This document shows, one piece after another, positions 7,659-15,965 of a DNA stretch of 32,335 bases. Both the position numbers and the translations under genes were made by a program. Numbering within the stretch: position 1 is the stretch's first letter; each line of letters starts with the position of its first letter. The stretch lies in assembly GCA_947259985.1 (NCBI GenBank), contig CAMYOJ010000030.1:27084-59418 (forward strand), in the 5' to 3' direction. Source of the stretch: an uncultured Woeseiaceae bacterium. Lineage in GTDB: Bacteria > Pseudomonadota > Gammaproteobacteria > Steroidobacterales > Woeseiaceae. A model generated the notes under the pieces. It had not been told where the DNA came from and ran no database searches. It saw only the letters and a list, made by a program, of their open reading frames with translations.

Positions 7659-8690
7659 ATGAAGGCCAGGATATGGATGGCCGTAATCACGCTTGCGGCG
7701 CTGGTTTCAGCGCCGCTTTCGTTTGCGGCTGCCGACAAGATAGGTATTTTCGAGACCGTGCACGAATCCTCGGCGTCGTTTGCCGAAACTACAGCCGCGA
7801 TCGACGCGGCGTTTGCCGACTCGGCACTCGTGTTGCACGGCTCGCACGACGTTCGTGTGCCCGACGACAAGCACCAGGCGAAAGTCTATGTGCTGACGTC
7901 ACCCGACTACCAGGCGGCGGCGGCTGACGAGTCGGTTCGCACCGTGTCCGCGCAGGTGCTACGCATCGCCGTGTACACGCAGGGCGACGAGCAGAAGACC
8001 TACGTCAACATGGCGAACCCTGTAGCGCACGCGATGGTGTTTTACGCCAACTCGTCGAACTACGACGCGATGCTCAATGCCGCGAAGGCGGCGGCGTCAC
8101 AGATTCGCGAGCTTGTTTCTGCAGTGCCGGGCGAGGCACTTGGCGAGCAGCAGGAGCCGATGCGTACCGAGAAACACTATCGCAAGTACAAAGGCGATGG
8201 TCCGGCACGCATGATGGCCAAGTTCCGCACCTTCGAGAAAAGCCAGTTGGTGATCGAAAAAGCCGCCGCCAGCGACTTTGATGCCACGCTCGAAAAAGTC
8301 ACCGCTGCGCTCGCGGCAAGTACGGTCAGCGACGCATCGGACTCCGTTGGCTGGGAGACAATCACTCAGATCAGGCTGCTTGACGATGCCGTCTATATCG
8401 GGCTTACGAACCCGTATATCGAGGACAAGATGGTGCGCATCAACTCCCGTTTCCGCGGCGATTCCAAGAGCGAGCTGTCGCCGTACCCGGGTGTTGACCA
8501 CGTCGCGGCATTGCCGACCGACGTGCTGGTAGTCAAGGAAGGCGACGAGACGCTCGTCCTGCATTATGGCCAGATGTGGCGCATGCAGCTGTACTTCTGG
8601 GACTCGGGCTACCGCGCGTTCACGGCTAACGTAGGTGTACCGAGCGCTATCGCCAACTCGATCAAGGACACGATCAGGGGCGACGACTAG
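7659..8690 (+). CDS. secreted protein with two DUF302-like halves
   Basis: About 343 aa with a signal peptide ending near SFAAA, so periplasmic or outer-membrane associated. Two halves resemble each other and the DUF302 fold: a helix (SASFAETTAAIDAAFAD versus ASDFDATLEKVTAALAA), then strands ending in YVNMANP versus YIGLTNP. I would call this an internal duplication. AGGAG at 7648-7652 sits 6 nt before ATG 7659, which is preferred over the adjoining ATG 7656. It follows the porin gene closely and probably ends the sHdr operon, since the next gene converges and overlaps its stop. Function unknown; a periplasmic partner of the porin is possible. Confidence 0.75.
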   Translation: MKARIWMAVITLAALVSAPLSFAAADKIGIFETVHESSASFAETTAAIDAAFADSALVLHGSHDVRVPDDKHQAKVYVLTSPDYQAAAADESVRTVSAQVLRIAVYTQGDEQKTYVNMANPVAHAMVFYANSSNYDAMLNAAKAAASQIRELVSAVPGEALGEQQEPMRTEKHYRKYKGDGPARMMAKFRTFEKSQLVIEKAAASDFDATLEKVTAALAASTVSDASDSVGWETITQIRLLDDAVYIGLTNPYIEDKMVRINSRFRGDSKSELSPYPGVDHVAALPTDVLVVKEGDETLVLHYGQMWRMQLYFWDSGYRAFTANVGVPSAIANSIKDTIRGDD

Positions 8691-8950
8691 CGCAGGAGTT
8701 CGTGATCGGCTGGCAGTTCGTGGGTCACCCACATGGCCAGCCGATGCCGCATTTTCGGCAGGTTGAGCTGGTCCGGCGGCAGGGGTGAGATCTTCTTGTC
8801 GTGCACGAGCAGGCGGTACGCGTACTCGATCTTGAGGTCGTGTGAGTCGGTGGGCTCGAACTCGACGATGCCGCGTTTGACGGCGTCTTCCGTGATTATG
8901 CGCAGCGCCTCCGCCAGGAGCGCCTTCTCATTCTTGAGCTTTTTGGCCAT
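8687..8950 (-). CDS. DUF5062-like small protein
   Basis: An 87-aa soluble protein beginning MAKKLKNEKALLAEALRII, with YRLLVHDKKISPLPPDQ in the middle and LPADHELLR at the end, which resembles the DUF5062 family known from Vibrio and other gammaproteobacteria. The frame is open far upstream, but the start at 8950 gives the family length and N-terminus. Its stop overlaps the stop of the DUF302-like gene on the other strand. Only 33 bases separate its start from that of the divergent desulfurase-like gene. Function unknown. Confidence 0.7.
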   Translation of the reverse strand: MAKKLKNEKALLAEALRIITEDAVKRGIVEFEPTDSHDLKIEYAYRLLVHDKKISPLPPDQLNLPKMRHRLAMWVTHELPADHELLR

Positions 8951-8983
8951 GCGGGGGCTGCCTCGACGAGGATAGGGCATAAT

Positions 8984-10774
8984 ATGCCACGGACTGAGTC
9001 GGTTCCCAAGCGAGCTTCCCGGATGAACAAAGGCAAGACCAAAGCAGCACTGACCCCGGATTTTCTGCGCCAGCAGATTGTTGGCGTCGACTCCACGTTC
9101 AAGACGCCTTTCGGCGAGCGGCTGATGGTCTATTGTGACTACACGGCGTCCGGGCGTTGCCTGAAATTCGTCGAGTCCTACCTGCAAAGCCTGCAACGCG
9201 TCTACGCCAATACGCACACCGAGGATGACATAACCGGGCGCAGCATGAGCCAGCTGCTGCATGAGGCCGAGGAGGCCATCAAGAAATCGGTCAACGCGGG
9301 CCCGAGCGGCCGCATCGTCGCTTGCGGCACCGGCGCAACGGGCGCCATCGACAAGCTGCAGCAGATTGTTGGTGTCGCGCTCGCCCCGGCGACGCGCAAG
9401 AACATCGAGGAGGTGCTGGACAGCGCCGACGGCGATATCGACGCTAGTCGGTTTCGCGAGGCAATGGAAGATCAGCAGCCCGTCGTTTTCATCGGCCCAT
9501 ACGAGCATCATTCCAACGAGATATCCTGGCGCCAGTCCGTAGCGACGACGATCGAGGTTCAGCTCGACCCGGCGGGCAACATCGATCTCGCGCACCTCGA
9601 AAGACTGCTGCAGGATCCGCGCTACAAGAACCGCAGGCGCATTGGTTCATTTTCTGCAGCCTCGAACGTAACGGGCATCCGTTCCGATGTTCGCAGGATC
9701 GCAACTTTGCTGCACAAGTACGATGCTATGGCATGTTTCGACTTTGCGGCGTGCGCGCCTTACGTCGATATCGACATGAACCCGGAACCCGAAGGCAAGG
9801 ACGATGACCCCAGTATCGACGCGATTTTCATATCACCGCACAAGTTCCTGGGTGGCCCGGGCTCGAGCGGCGTGCTCGTCTTCAACGAGAGAATCTACGA
9901 TCGCGAGCTGCCACCGAGTGTAAGTGCAGGCGGCACTGTGGATTACGTCGGCATGAAGGACCAGGATTTCATCAGCCGCATCGAGGAACGCGAGAAAGCC
10001 GGTACGCCGGGCGTGTTGCAGACGCTCAAGGCGGGCCTCGTGTTCCAGATCAAGGACAGCGTCGGCGTCGATGTAATCAACGCCAGGGAACACGAGCTGA
10101 CCGATCGCGCCATGAAAAGCTGGGGCGAGAACGAGAACATCGAAGTGCTTGGCAATCCGGATCCGAGCAGCCGTGTGGGCATTATTTCGTTCAATATCAA
10201 GGATACCGACGGCAAGTACCTGCACCACAAGTTCATGACGGCGTTGCTCAACGACCTGTTCGGCATCCAGTCGCGGGCCGGTTGCTCCTGCGCAGGTCCC
10301 TACGGTCACCGCTTGCTCGATATCGATGAAGATACCTCGGAGCGCTACCGCTTTGCCGTCCAGCAAGGCTATTGCGGACTCAAGCCCGGCTGGTGTCGCG
10401 TCGGCCTGCACTGGGTCATGGACGACGCCGAGGCGCAGTACGTGATCGATGCCGTGCACTTTCTGGCAAATCACGGACACCAGTTCCTGGCGCTTTACGA
10501 CTTTGATCTCGAAACCGGAACCTGGAAGCACAAGTATGCATCACCGGACCTGCCCGAATTTTCGCTGCACGAGGCGTTGAGCAATGTCGGCGGCGAGCCC
10601 GCTCGCCTGTCGCTCGCGCTGCGCCAGCAACTGTACGACCACTACATGACCGAAGCCAACCGCCTGGCAGCCCGTCTGCGCAATGAGCCCGCGACGAGAT
10701 GCACGTCGCTCGAAGGCGAGCTCGAAGATCTGCGATTTTTTACGATGCCGGCTCCGGAAAACAAGCGGCATTGA
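8984..10774 (+). CDS. class-V aminotransferase / cysteine desulfurase-like PLP enzyme (long form)
   Basis: A 596-aa PLP enzyme, longer than the roughly 400 aa of SufS or IscS. The cofactor lysine is Lys287 in SPHKFLGGPGS, and RAGCSCAGPYG (Cys434, Cys436) sits where SufS/CsdA have their catalytic cysteine, so it may mobilise sulfur from cysteine or a related thiol. About 130 extra residues follow the core (GHQFLALYDFDLETGTW to the end) with no motif I recognise. Start ATG 8984 has AGGG 6 nt upstream; ATG 9023 is an alternative, and a CATAAT hexamer just before 8984 could even be a -10 box favouring it. It is next to, but not in, the sHdr operon, so a link to sulfur oxidation is unproven. Confidence 0.8.
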   Translation: MPRTESVPKRASRMNKGKTKAALTPDFLRQQIVGVDSTFKTPFGERLMVYCDYTASGRCLKFVESYLQSLQRVYANTHTEDDITGRSMSQLLHEAEEAIKKSVNAGPSGRIVACGTGATGAIDKLQQIVGVALAPATRKNIEEVLDSADGDIDASRFREAMEDQQPVVFIGPYEHHSNEISWRQSVATTIEVQLDPAGNIDLAHLERLLQDPRYKNRRRIGSFSAASNVTGIRSDVRRIATLLHKYDAMACFDFAACAPYVDIDMNPEPEGKDDDPSIDAIFISPHKFLGGPGSSGVLVFNERIYDRELPPSVSAGGTVDYVGMKDQDFISRIEEREKAGTPGVLQTLKAGLVFQIKDSVGVDVINAREHELTDRAMKSWGENENIEVLGNPDPSSRVGIISFNIKDTDGKYLHHKFMTALLNDLFGIQSRAGCSCAGPYGHRLLDIDEDTSERYRFAVQQGYCGLKPGWCRVGLHWVMDDAEAQYVIDAVHFLANHGHQFLALYDFDLETGTWKHKYASPDLPEFSLHEALSNVGGEPARLSLALRQQLYDHYMTEANRLAARLRNEPATRCTSLEGELEDLRFFTMPAPENKRH

Positions 10775-10813
10775 TTCACACCCGCTGCTGGATCGGGTAA
10801 GTTTTCGAAGCGT

Positions 10814-12088
10814 CTATTTCTGGCCCGGCAGCAGGCCGCTGACGCCGGCGCCCAGAACGACGAGCAAGAGGGACGCGATGTCCAGGAACGGCAGCGGCGA
10901 GCTGCCGAAACCATACATGGCGAGCAGGGCAATACCAGCGCACGTCAGTATCGCGCCGCCCACGAGTCGGCCGGCGGACGGGATCCTTGCACCAGCGGGC
11001 CGGCTGCGCCGTTCGAAGCTCGATAGCAAGAGAGCGACCGGTACGAGGACAAGGTAAAGCACACCAATCCAGACCGGGCGTGTCAGCCACCACTCGCTGC
11101 TCGCGGGCTCGATGCCGAGGCCAAAGCCTCCGGCGAGAAATGCGAGCGACACGAGAATCACCATGACCGTGATGTGCCAGAGATAAAGCGTCATGATCAT
11201 GCTGTTGATGAGTACGGTCGCGGTCCAGAGTTTGTCACCGGCAAGCAGGCGGCGCATCGGACCTTCGATCGAAAGCAGTAATCCGAACTGCGCGATGCCG
11301 AGAGTCAGCAAGGTGATTTTCGGCGGCAGCGTATTGCTCAGGGCCTCGTCGGGCGAGCCCACCATCGCGAACGGGTAAGGGCCTTTGAAGATCAGGAGCC
11401 AGAGCGCGGCAAAGCCGAGCGCGCAGTATACGAGCAGGCGCAACGGGCTGCCCATGCGGCCATCGCGCCACGCGTATCCGAGGTGGTGCACGGCGAGCCA
11501 CACCCAGAAGTAGTTACTCCAGCCGAGCCAATGTAGCTCCGCTGCGAAAAAAGCCGCGTCGACGAGAATGCCGGCGAGCACGAAGGCCCAGAACGACAGG
11601 AAGCCCCAGCGTTGCCAGGCCTTGTAGGTCAGAGGTGCGAGCACGACGACCATGACGTAAATGGCCAGGAACCAGATCGGTATCAAAGCGGCCCGGGATG
11701 CGAGTTGCAACACGTCGCCCGTCACCCCCGAGATGTGCAGCACGAACGCGAGAATGCCCCAGGCAATCAGCAGCACGAGCAGCGGAGATACGAGCCGATT
11801 GAGCCGCGTGACCAGCCAGCCGGCGTAGTCGATACCCTTGCGTCCAGCACTCTCGAGCGAGACTGCGTTGGCGTAACCGCCGACGATGAAAAAAATGGGC
11901 ATTACCTGGAAAACCCAGGTCAGCCACTGTGTGCCGGGTCGAATAACGAGCAGGTCACGCGTCGTCAGCGAGCCGTCTTCATAGTAAAGCGCGACGATAA
12001 GCCAGTGGCCCGTGACGACCATCAGGATGGACACGGCGCGCAGAAAATCGACGTAGCGATTGCGTTCCGCTGGCGTCTTCGCGGCCAT
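10814..12088 (-). CDS. acyltransferase-3 family integral membrane protein
   Basis: A 424-aa polytopic membrane protein with around ten hydrophobic helices. The N-terminal YVDFLRAVSILMVVTGHW contains the Arg and His conserved in acyltransferase-3 (PF01757), a family that O-acylates cell-surface sugars and lipids. The acceptor cannot be inferred. It starts 26 bases after the gamma-glutamyltransferase stop on the same strand, so the two may be cotranscribed. The end converges with the desulfurase-like gene 39 bases away; no clear terminator hairpin is visible there. Confidence 0.82.
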   Translation of the reverse strand: MAAKTPAERNRYVDFLRAVSILMVVTGHWLIVALYYEDGSLTTRDLLVIRPGTQWLTWVFQVMPIFFIVGGYANAVSLESAGRKGIDYAGWLVTRLNRLVSPLLVLLIAWGILAFVLHISGVTGDVLQLASRAALIPIWFLAIYVMVVVLAPLTYKAWQRWGFLSFWAFVLAGILVDAAFFAAELHWLGWSNYFWVWLAVHHLGYAWRDGRMGSPLRLLVYCALGFAALWLLIFKGPYPFAMVGSPDEALSNTLPPKITLLTLGIAQFGLLLSIEGPMRRLLAGDKLWTATVLINSMIMTLYLWHITVMVILVSLAFLAGGFGLGIEPASSEWWLTRPVWIGVLYLVLVPVALLLSSFERRSRPAGARIPSAGRLVGGAILTCAGIALLAMYGFGSSPLPFLDIASLLLVVLGAGVSGLLPGQK

Positions 12089-12114
12089 GTCCCTGGCCTG
12101 TGCCCATATGCCGT

Positions 12115-13851
12115 TTATTGGTCGGTCTCCGCCGCTATCTCGATGATCCGAGACTGGCCCCGGTTGCGGGGGTCGGACGCGGCGCGGACGGTTTCGCCGT
12201 CGTCGTAGATCATCTGCAGGTCACCGTAGTTATAGATGGCCCTGGTCTTGTAGCCGAGATCGCCGAGGAGTGAGAGCGTCTCCTCGGGCAGCGGCGAATC
12301 GGGCTGTGTCAGAATCACATCGGGCGGCAGTAGCTGGTGGTGGAAACGAGCGGCGCCGTTCGCTTCGAGCGGCGACATGCCGAAGTCCATGACATTCATA
12401 ATCGCCTGGAACACCGAGGTAAAAATCGTCGAGCCACCCGGCGTGCCGACCACCATGGCGACATCGTCGTCGCGCAACAGGATCGTCGGCGTCATCGACG
12501 ACAGCATGCGTTTGCCAGGCTCGATCTCGTTGGCCTGGCTGCCTACTACGCCGAAAGCGTTGGGCACGCCGGCCTTGATGGCGAAGTCATCCATCTCGTC
12601 GTTCAGCAGGAAACCGGCGCCCCTAACCACGACGCCGCTGCCGAAGCCGAGGTTGAGCGTGTAGGTATTGGATACCGCGTTGCCCCACTGATCCAGGACC
12701 GAGTAGTGCGTCGTGTCGTGCGGCTCGAACTCCGTGCCCGGGCCGACATCCATCGAGATGGCCTCGGGATTGACTTCCTGCGCGCGGCCCTGGATATAGT
12801 CGTCATCCAGCAGCTCGTCGACACGCGCATCGACGAAATCCGGGTCGCCAAGATATTCCGCACGATCCGCGAACACGCGCTTCTCGATTTCGGCAACGAC
12901 GTGCACGTATTGCGCCGAATTGTGCTCGATACCCTCGAAGTGATGGTCGATGTAGTCACGAATCTTGAGCATCTGCACGAGCCCGACGCCACCCGAGCTT
13001 GGTGGCGGCGCCGACACGATGCGGTAGTTGCGCCAGTCCGCACGAATCGGATCACGCCAGACGGCTTTATAGTTGGCAAGATCCTCCATCGTGATCAGGC
13101 CGTTGCCACGCTCCATCTCGGCGACGATCAACTCGGCTGTCTCGCCTTTGTAGAATTCGTCGACGCCATTGTCGGCGATACGCCTGAGGGTTGCGGCCAG
13201 CTCGGGCTGCTTGTGCAGTTCGCCGGTTTTCATGTCGCCGAAGTAGTCGGCGAAATTGGTCTTGCCTTCGTAACGTTCCAGGCGTGTAAGCATGCCACCG
13301 CCGAGTTTGTCCGGCACCTCGAATCCTTCCTCGGCAATCCGCACCGCCGGCATCACGAGATCGCGCCAGGGCAGCGTGCCGAATCTCTGGTGCGCCTCCC
13401 AGAAACCCGCAACCGTGCCGGGTACGCCAACTGCAAGATGGCCGATCAGGCTCAGGCCTTTAACGACGTCCCCGTTTACATCGAGGTACATGTCACGATC
13501 TGCCGCTCCGGGTGCCTTCTCGCGGTAGTCGATGAAAAAGTCTTCGCCGTTCATGCGAATGAGCATGAAGCCGCCGCCGCCGATATTGCCGGCTTCCGGG
13601 TAACTTACGGCGAGCGCCAGACCCGCGGCGATGCCTGCATCAACGGCGTTGCCGCCGGCTTTGAGTATTTGTTCGGCAACCTCGGCACCGTAACGGTCAG
13701 GCATCGCGACAGCTGCCGATCGCAGTTCGACCTGTTGTTCGGTTTGTTGTTCGGTGGCGGCGGCCGACTGATCGCGTTCCGCGGGCGAACAGCCTGAGAC
13801 TAGAATGAATGCAGCAAGAGCAAGAAAGGCGGCGAATCTGGTCTTCAGCAT
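12115..13851 (-). CDS. ggt: gamma-glutamyltransferase (lipoprotein)
   Basis: Periplasmic enzyme that hydrolyses or transfers the gamma-glutamyl group of glutathione after self-cleavage. The 578 residues match the family. The nucleophile is Thr381 in DTTHYSVLDQWGN, the site of autoprocessing into large and small subunits. Further family hallmarks are EAGNIGGGGFML near the N-terminus, APPPSSGGVGL in the middle and GTPGGSTIF in the small subunit. The N-terminus has a lipoprotein signal (LVSGC, Cys21), so it is probably membrane-anchored. It starts 47 bases downstream of the end of the rnf-linked small gene on the same strand; whether it has its own promoter is unclear. Confidence 0.93.
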   Translation of the reverse strand: MLKTRFAAFLALAAFILVSGCSPAERDQSAAATEQQTEQQVELRSAAVAMPDRYGAEVAEQILKAGGNAVDAGIAAGLALAVSYPEAGNIGGGGFMLIRMNGEDFFIDYREKAPGAADRDMYLDVNGDVVKGLSLIGHLAVGVPGTVAGFWEAHQRFGTLPWRDLVMPAVRIAEEGFEVPDKLGGGMLTRLERYEGKTNFADYFGDMKTGELHKQPELAATLRRIADNGVDEFYKGETAELIVAEMERGNGLITMEDLANYKAVWRDPIRADWRNYRIVSAPPPSSGGVGLVQMLKIRDYIDHHFEGIEHNSAQYVHVVAEIEKRVFADRAEYLGDPDFVDARVDELLDDDYIQGRAQEVNPEAISMDVGPGTEFEPHDTTHYSVLDQWGNAVSNTYTLNLGFGSGVVVRGAGFLLNDEMDDFAIKAGVPNAFGVVGSQANEIEPGKRMLSSMTPTILLRDDDVAMVVGTPGGSTIFTSVFQAIMNVMDFGMSPLEANGAARFHHQLLPPDVILTQPDSPLPEETLSLLGDLGYKTRAIYNYGDLQMIYDDGETVRAASDPRNRGQSRIIEIAAETDQ

Positions 13852-13898
13852 GGGCAGTATCCGGTGTCGAATCCTGCCGATTGTTTCATGTCCGGACG

Positions 13899-14069
13899 CT
13901 AATGTCCTGCCGATGTTGAGTGGTCACATTCATCGCGGCTGCCGCATCCGCCGCACTTCATCGAGCGCTTTTCGACGTCAGGATCGTGCCGCGCCAGCCA
14001 TAGCTGAAACACGGCCCAGAAAGCGCACAGCAGGATCACGGCAAGCAACGGAAATAGATAGTCTGTCAT
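13899..14069 (-). CDS. 56-aa Cys-rich membrane protein ending the rnf operon (NqrM-like candidate)
   Basis: Found by reading the reverse strand after rnfA. It starts 11 nt after the rnfA stop with GAGAAG upstream of the ATG. One N-terminal transmembrane helix (LFPLLAVILLCAFWAVFQLW, residues 5-24, including Cys15) is followed by a short cytoplasm-compatible tail with CGGCGSRDEC (Cys39, Cys42, Cys48). This layout recalls NqrM (DUF539), the small membrane protein needed to mature Na+-NQR, whose NqrD/E subunits are homologous to RnfE/A and hold an intramembrane iron centre. I infer an equivalent maturation role for Rnf; sequence identity to NqrM cannot be judged by eye and may be low. Confidence 0.72.
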   Translation of the reverse strand: MTDYLFPLLAVILLCAFWAVFQLWLARHDPDVEKRSMKCGGCGSRDECDHSTSAGH

Positions 14070-14080
14070 CACTTCTCGCC

Positions 14081-14659
14081 TCAGGCTGAACTGAACAGGC
14101 CCGCAAAACCCATGAACGCCATCGAAAGGATACCCGCGATGATAAGGTTCATCGCGGTGCCCTTGATGAGTGCCGGGATGTCCGACAATTCGGATTCCTC
14201 ACGCAGTCCTGCAAGCAGCACGAGCGCCAGTGTAAACCCGATGCCGGCGCCGAGCGCGTAGACGATGCCTTCCACGAAACCGTAGCCACGGTTCGTTGCG
14301 AAAATTGCCAGTCCGAGGATCGCGCAATTTGTCGTAATGAGTGGCAGGAAGATGCCCATGGCGCGGAACAGCGCGGGACTCAGTTTCCTGATCAGCATCT
14401 CGATGAACTGCACGGTACTCGCGATCACGACGATGAAGCAGATCAGGCGCAGGTAGGGAGCATGGATCAGGACATAGGTATTGAGCACCCATGCGCACAC
14501 CGCCGTTACCAGCATCACGAACGTTGTCGCGAGGCCAAGGCGCGCCGAAGTCTCGAGCGAATTCGAAACGCCGAGGAACGGGCACAGCCCGAGGAAATAG
14601 GTCAGCACGAAGTTGTTGACGAGCAGGGCGCTTATGAAGATCCAGGTCAGGTTGTCCAT
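14081..14659 (-). CDS. rnfA: RnfA, membrane subunit of the Rnf complex
   Basis: Integral membrane subunit (192 aa, six predicted helices) of the ion-translocating ferredoxin:NAD+ oxidoreductase. Hallmarks are NNFVLTYFLGLCPFLGVS near the N-terminus and LITTNCAILGLAIF in the second half, whose cysteines in RnfA/RnfE together hold an intramembrane iron-sulfur centre. Overlaps the rnfE stop by one base (TGATG) and is followed by the 56-aa Cys-rich gene. RnfA and RnfE are distant homologues; the shorter form with the NNFVL start identifies this one as RnfA. Confidence 0.95.
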   Translation of the reverse strand: MDNLTWIFISALLVNNFVLTYFLGLCPFLGVSNSLETSARLGLATTFVMLVTAVCAWVLNTYVLIHAPYLRLICFIVVIASTVQFIEMLIRKLSPALFRAMGIFLPLITTNCAILGLAIFATNRGYGFVEGIVYALGAGIGFTLALVLLAGLREESELSDIPALIKGTAMNLIIAGILSMAFMGFAGLFSSA

Positions 14660-15303
14660 CAGCCGCCACCCCTTTCTGCTTCCGCAACCTCGGCCAGGAA
14701 CTCGTCTTTCTTGAATTTGAACCAGTTGAAGAACAGCAAAATAACGCCGAGCGTCAGGAAGCCTCCGGGCGGCAGGATCATGATGACCCAGGGTTCGAAA
14801 TTCTCACCGAACAGCTTGATGCCGAACAACGCGCCGTCGCCGAGTATTTCGCGGATTGCGCCAAGTGAAAAAAGCGCCAGCAGGAAGCCGCCGGCCATGC
14901 CTATCGCGTCCATCACGGCGAGGCGCACCGGGTATCGTGACGAGAACGCTTCCTGCCTGCCGAGAATCATGCAGTTTGCGACGATCAAGGGTATGAATGC
15001 GCCCAGTTCCTTGTGCACCTTCGGTACGAGCGCCAGCAGCGTGTAATCGGCCACGGTAACGAACGTCGCGATAATGATAATGAAGCAGGAAATGCGTACC
15101 TGCTTCGGAATCCAGTTGCGGAAGCTCGATACGAGGAAACTCGATCCGACGAGAACAAAGAACGTCGCCATGCCCATCGCGACCGCGTTGATGGCCGAGT
15201 TCGTGACGGCCAGCATCGGGCACATGCCGAGCACCTGGACGAAGACGGGGTTATCTCGCCAGATCCCCTTGATGAACTCTTCGTAAGAGTCACTCTTCTT
15301 CAT
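14659..15303 (-). CDS. rnfE: RnfE, membrane subunit of the Rnf complex
   Basis: Integral membrane partner of RnfA (214 aa). It shows the family motifs DNPVFVQVLGMCPMLAVTNS and PLIVANCMILGRQEAF, each with the cysteine proposed to ligate the RnfA/RnfE iron centre. A loop with REILGDGALFGIK and a final helix with PPGGFLTLG are typical. ATG 15303 overlaps the rnfG stop (ATGA), and its own stop overlaps rnfA. Confidence 0.95.
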   Translation of the reverse strand: MKKSDSYEEFIKGIWRDNPVFVQVLGMCPMLAVTNSAINAVAMGMATFFVLVGSSFLVSSFRNWIPKQVRISCFIIIIATFVTVADYTLLALVPKVHKELGAFIPLIVANCMILGRQEAFSSRYPVRLAVMDAIGMAGGFLLALFSLGAIREILGDGALFGIKLFGENFEPWVIMILPPGGFLTLGVILLFFNWFKFKKDEFLAEVAEAERGGG

Positions 15304-15965
15304 GAACCGTCCCCGGCGTCCTGGCGAAGTGGCGGCTCTGAACCCGGGGGTGGCAGTCGCTGTATCCAGTCGCTATGGGTTTTATTGATGATTCGTACGA
15401 CCGCCTTGGACGAGATGGTCGCTCCGGTGATCGCGTCAATTTCGTTTGGCTGGCTCGTCGTACCCTTCTTTACGGCAACAATCTCCGGGTCGATCGAGAG
15501 CTTGCTGAAACTGCCGACAAAATCGGCGTCCTTGTAGATCTTGTCACCGAGCCCCGGGGTCTCGCGGCTCTCCAGCACTTCCATGCCGAGCACGAGCTGC
15601 TGTTCGGGAGTGAAGCCGAACAGCAAGCCAATCGTGTCCTGGAAACCGGGACCGGCCCCGGGTATCGCGTAGCCGACGAATTCGCCGTTCTCGTCGTAGC
15701 CGCCATAGACCGCTTCCTCATCCTTCTGCAGGTCCTCGGCCGCGATGAGTTGGTCGCCCCTCCAGACGAACTGCTGCATCTGGCTGACACCGGGCAGTAC
15801 CTTGAACACGGCTTCACGCAGCTCGCGCGCCTTGTTGGCCGTAATCGTCGGCAGCGTTGATTCGTAGATGCCGATTATCGCGATGCCCGATATCAGGCCC
15901 GCTATCGCCAGCGTCAATATGAGACGCAACGAGCTCGGTGCAGCCGCGTTCGCCCCGGTATTCAT
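15300..15965 (-). CDS. rnfG: RnfG, FMN-bearing subunit of the Rnf complex
   Basis: A 221-aa protein with one N-terminal membrane helix (LILTLAIAGLISGIAIIGIY) and a periplasmic FMN-binding domain. DAITGATISSKAV near residue 178 is the covalent-flavin motif, with the Thr in GAT expected to carry FMN through ApbE. RETPGLGDKI is another family signature. The start at 15965 is chosen because it overlaps the rnfD stop as ATGA and precedes the anchor helix; the longer open frame upstream lies inside rnfD. No apbE gene is in the window. Confidence 0.93.
   Translation of the reverse strand: MNTGANAAAPSSLRLILTLAIAGLISGIAIIGIYESTLPTITANKARELREAVFKVLPGVSQMQQFVWRGDQLIAAEDLQKDEEAVYGGYDENGEFVGYAIPGAGPGFQDTIGLLFGFTPEQQLVLGMEVLESRETPGLGDKIYKDADFVGSFSKLSIDPEIVAVKKGTTSQPNEIDAITGATISSKAVVRIINKTHSDWIQRLPPPGSEPPLRQDAGDGS

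Noticed and set aside
12337..13797. Long open frame of 486 codons on the + strand opposite ggt
   Set aside because: It is a shadow of the G+C-rich ggt gene; its translation is rich in His, Arg and Val with no recognisable domain, while the other strand encodes a full gamma-glutamyltransferase.
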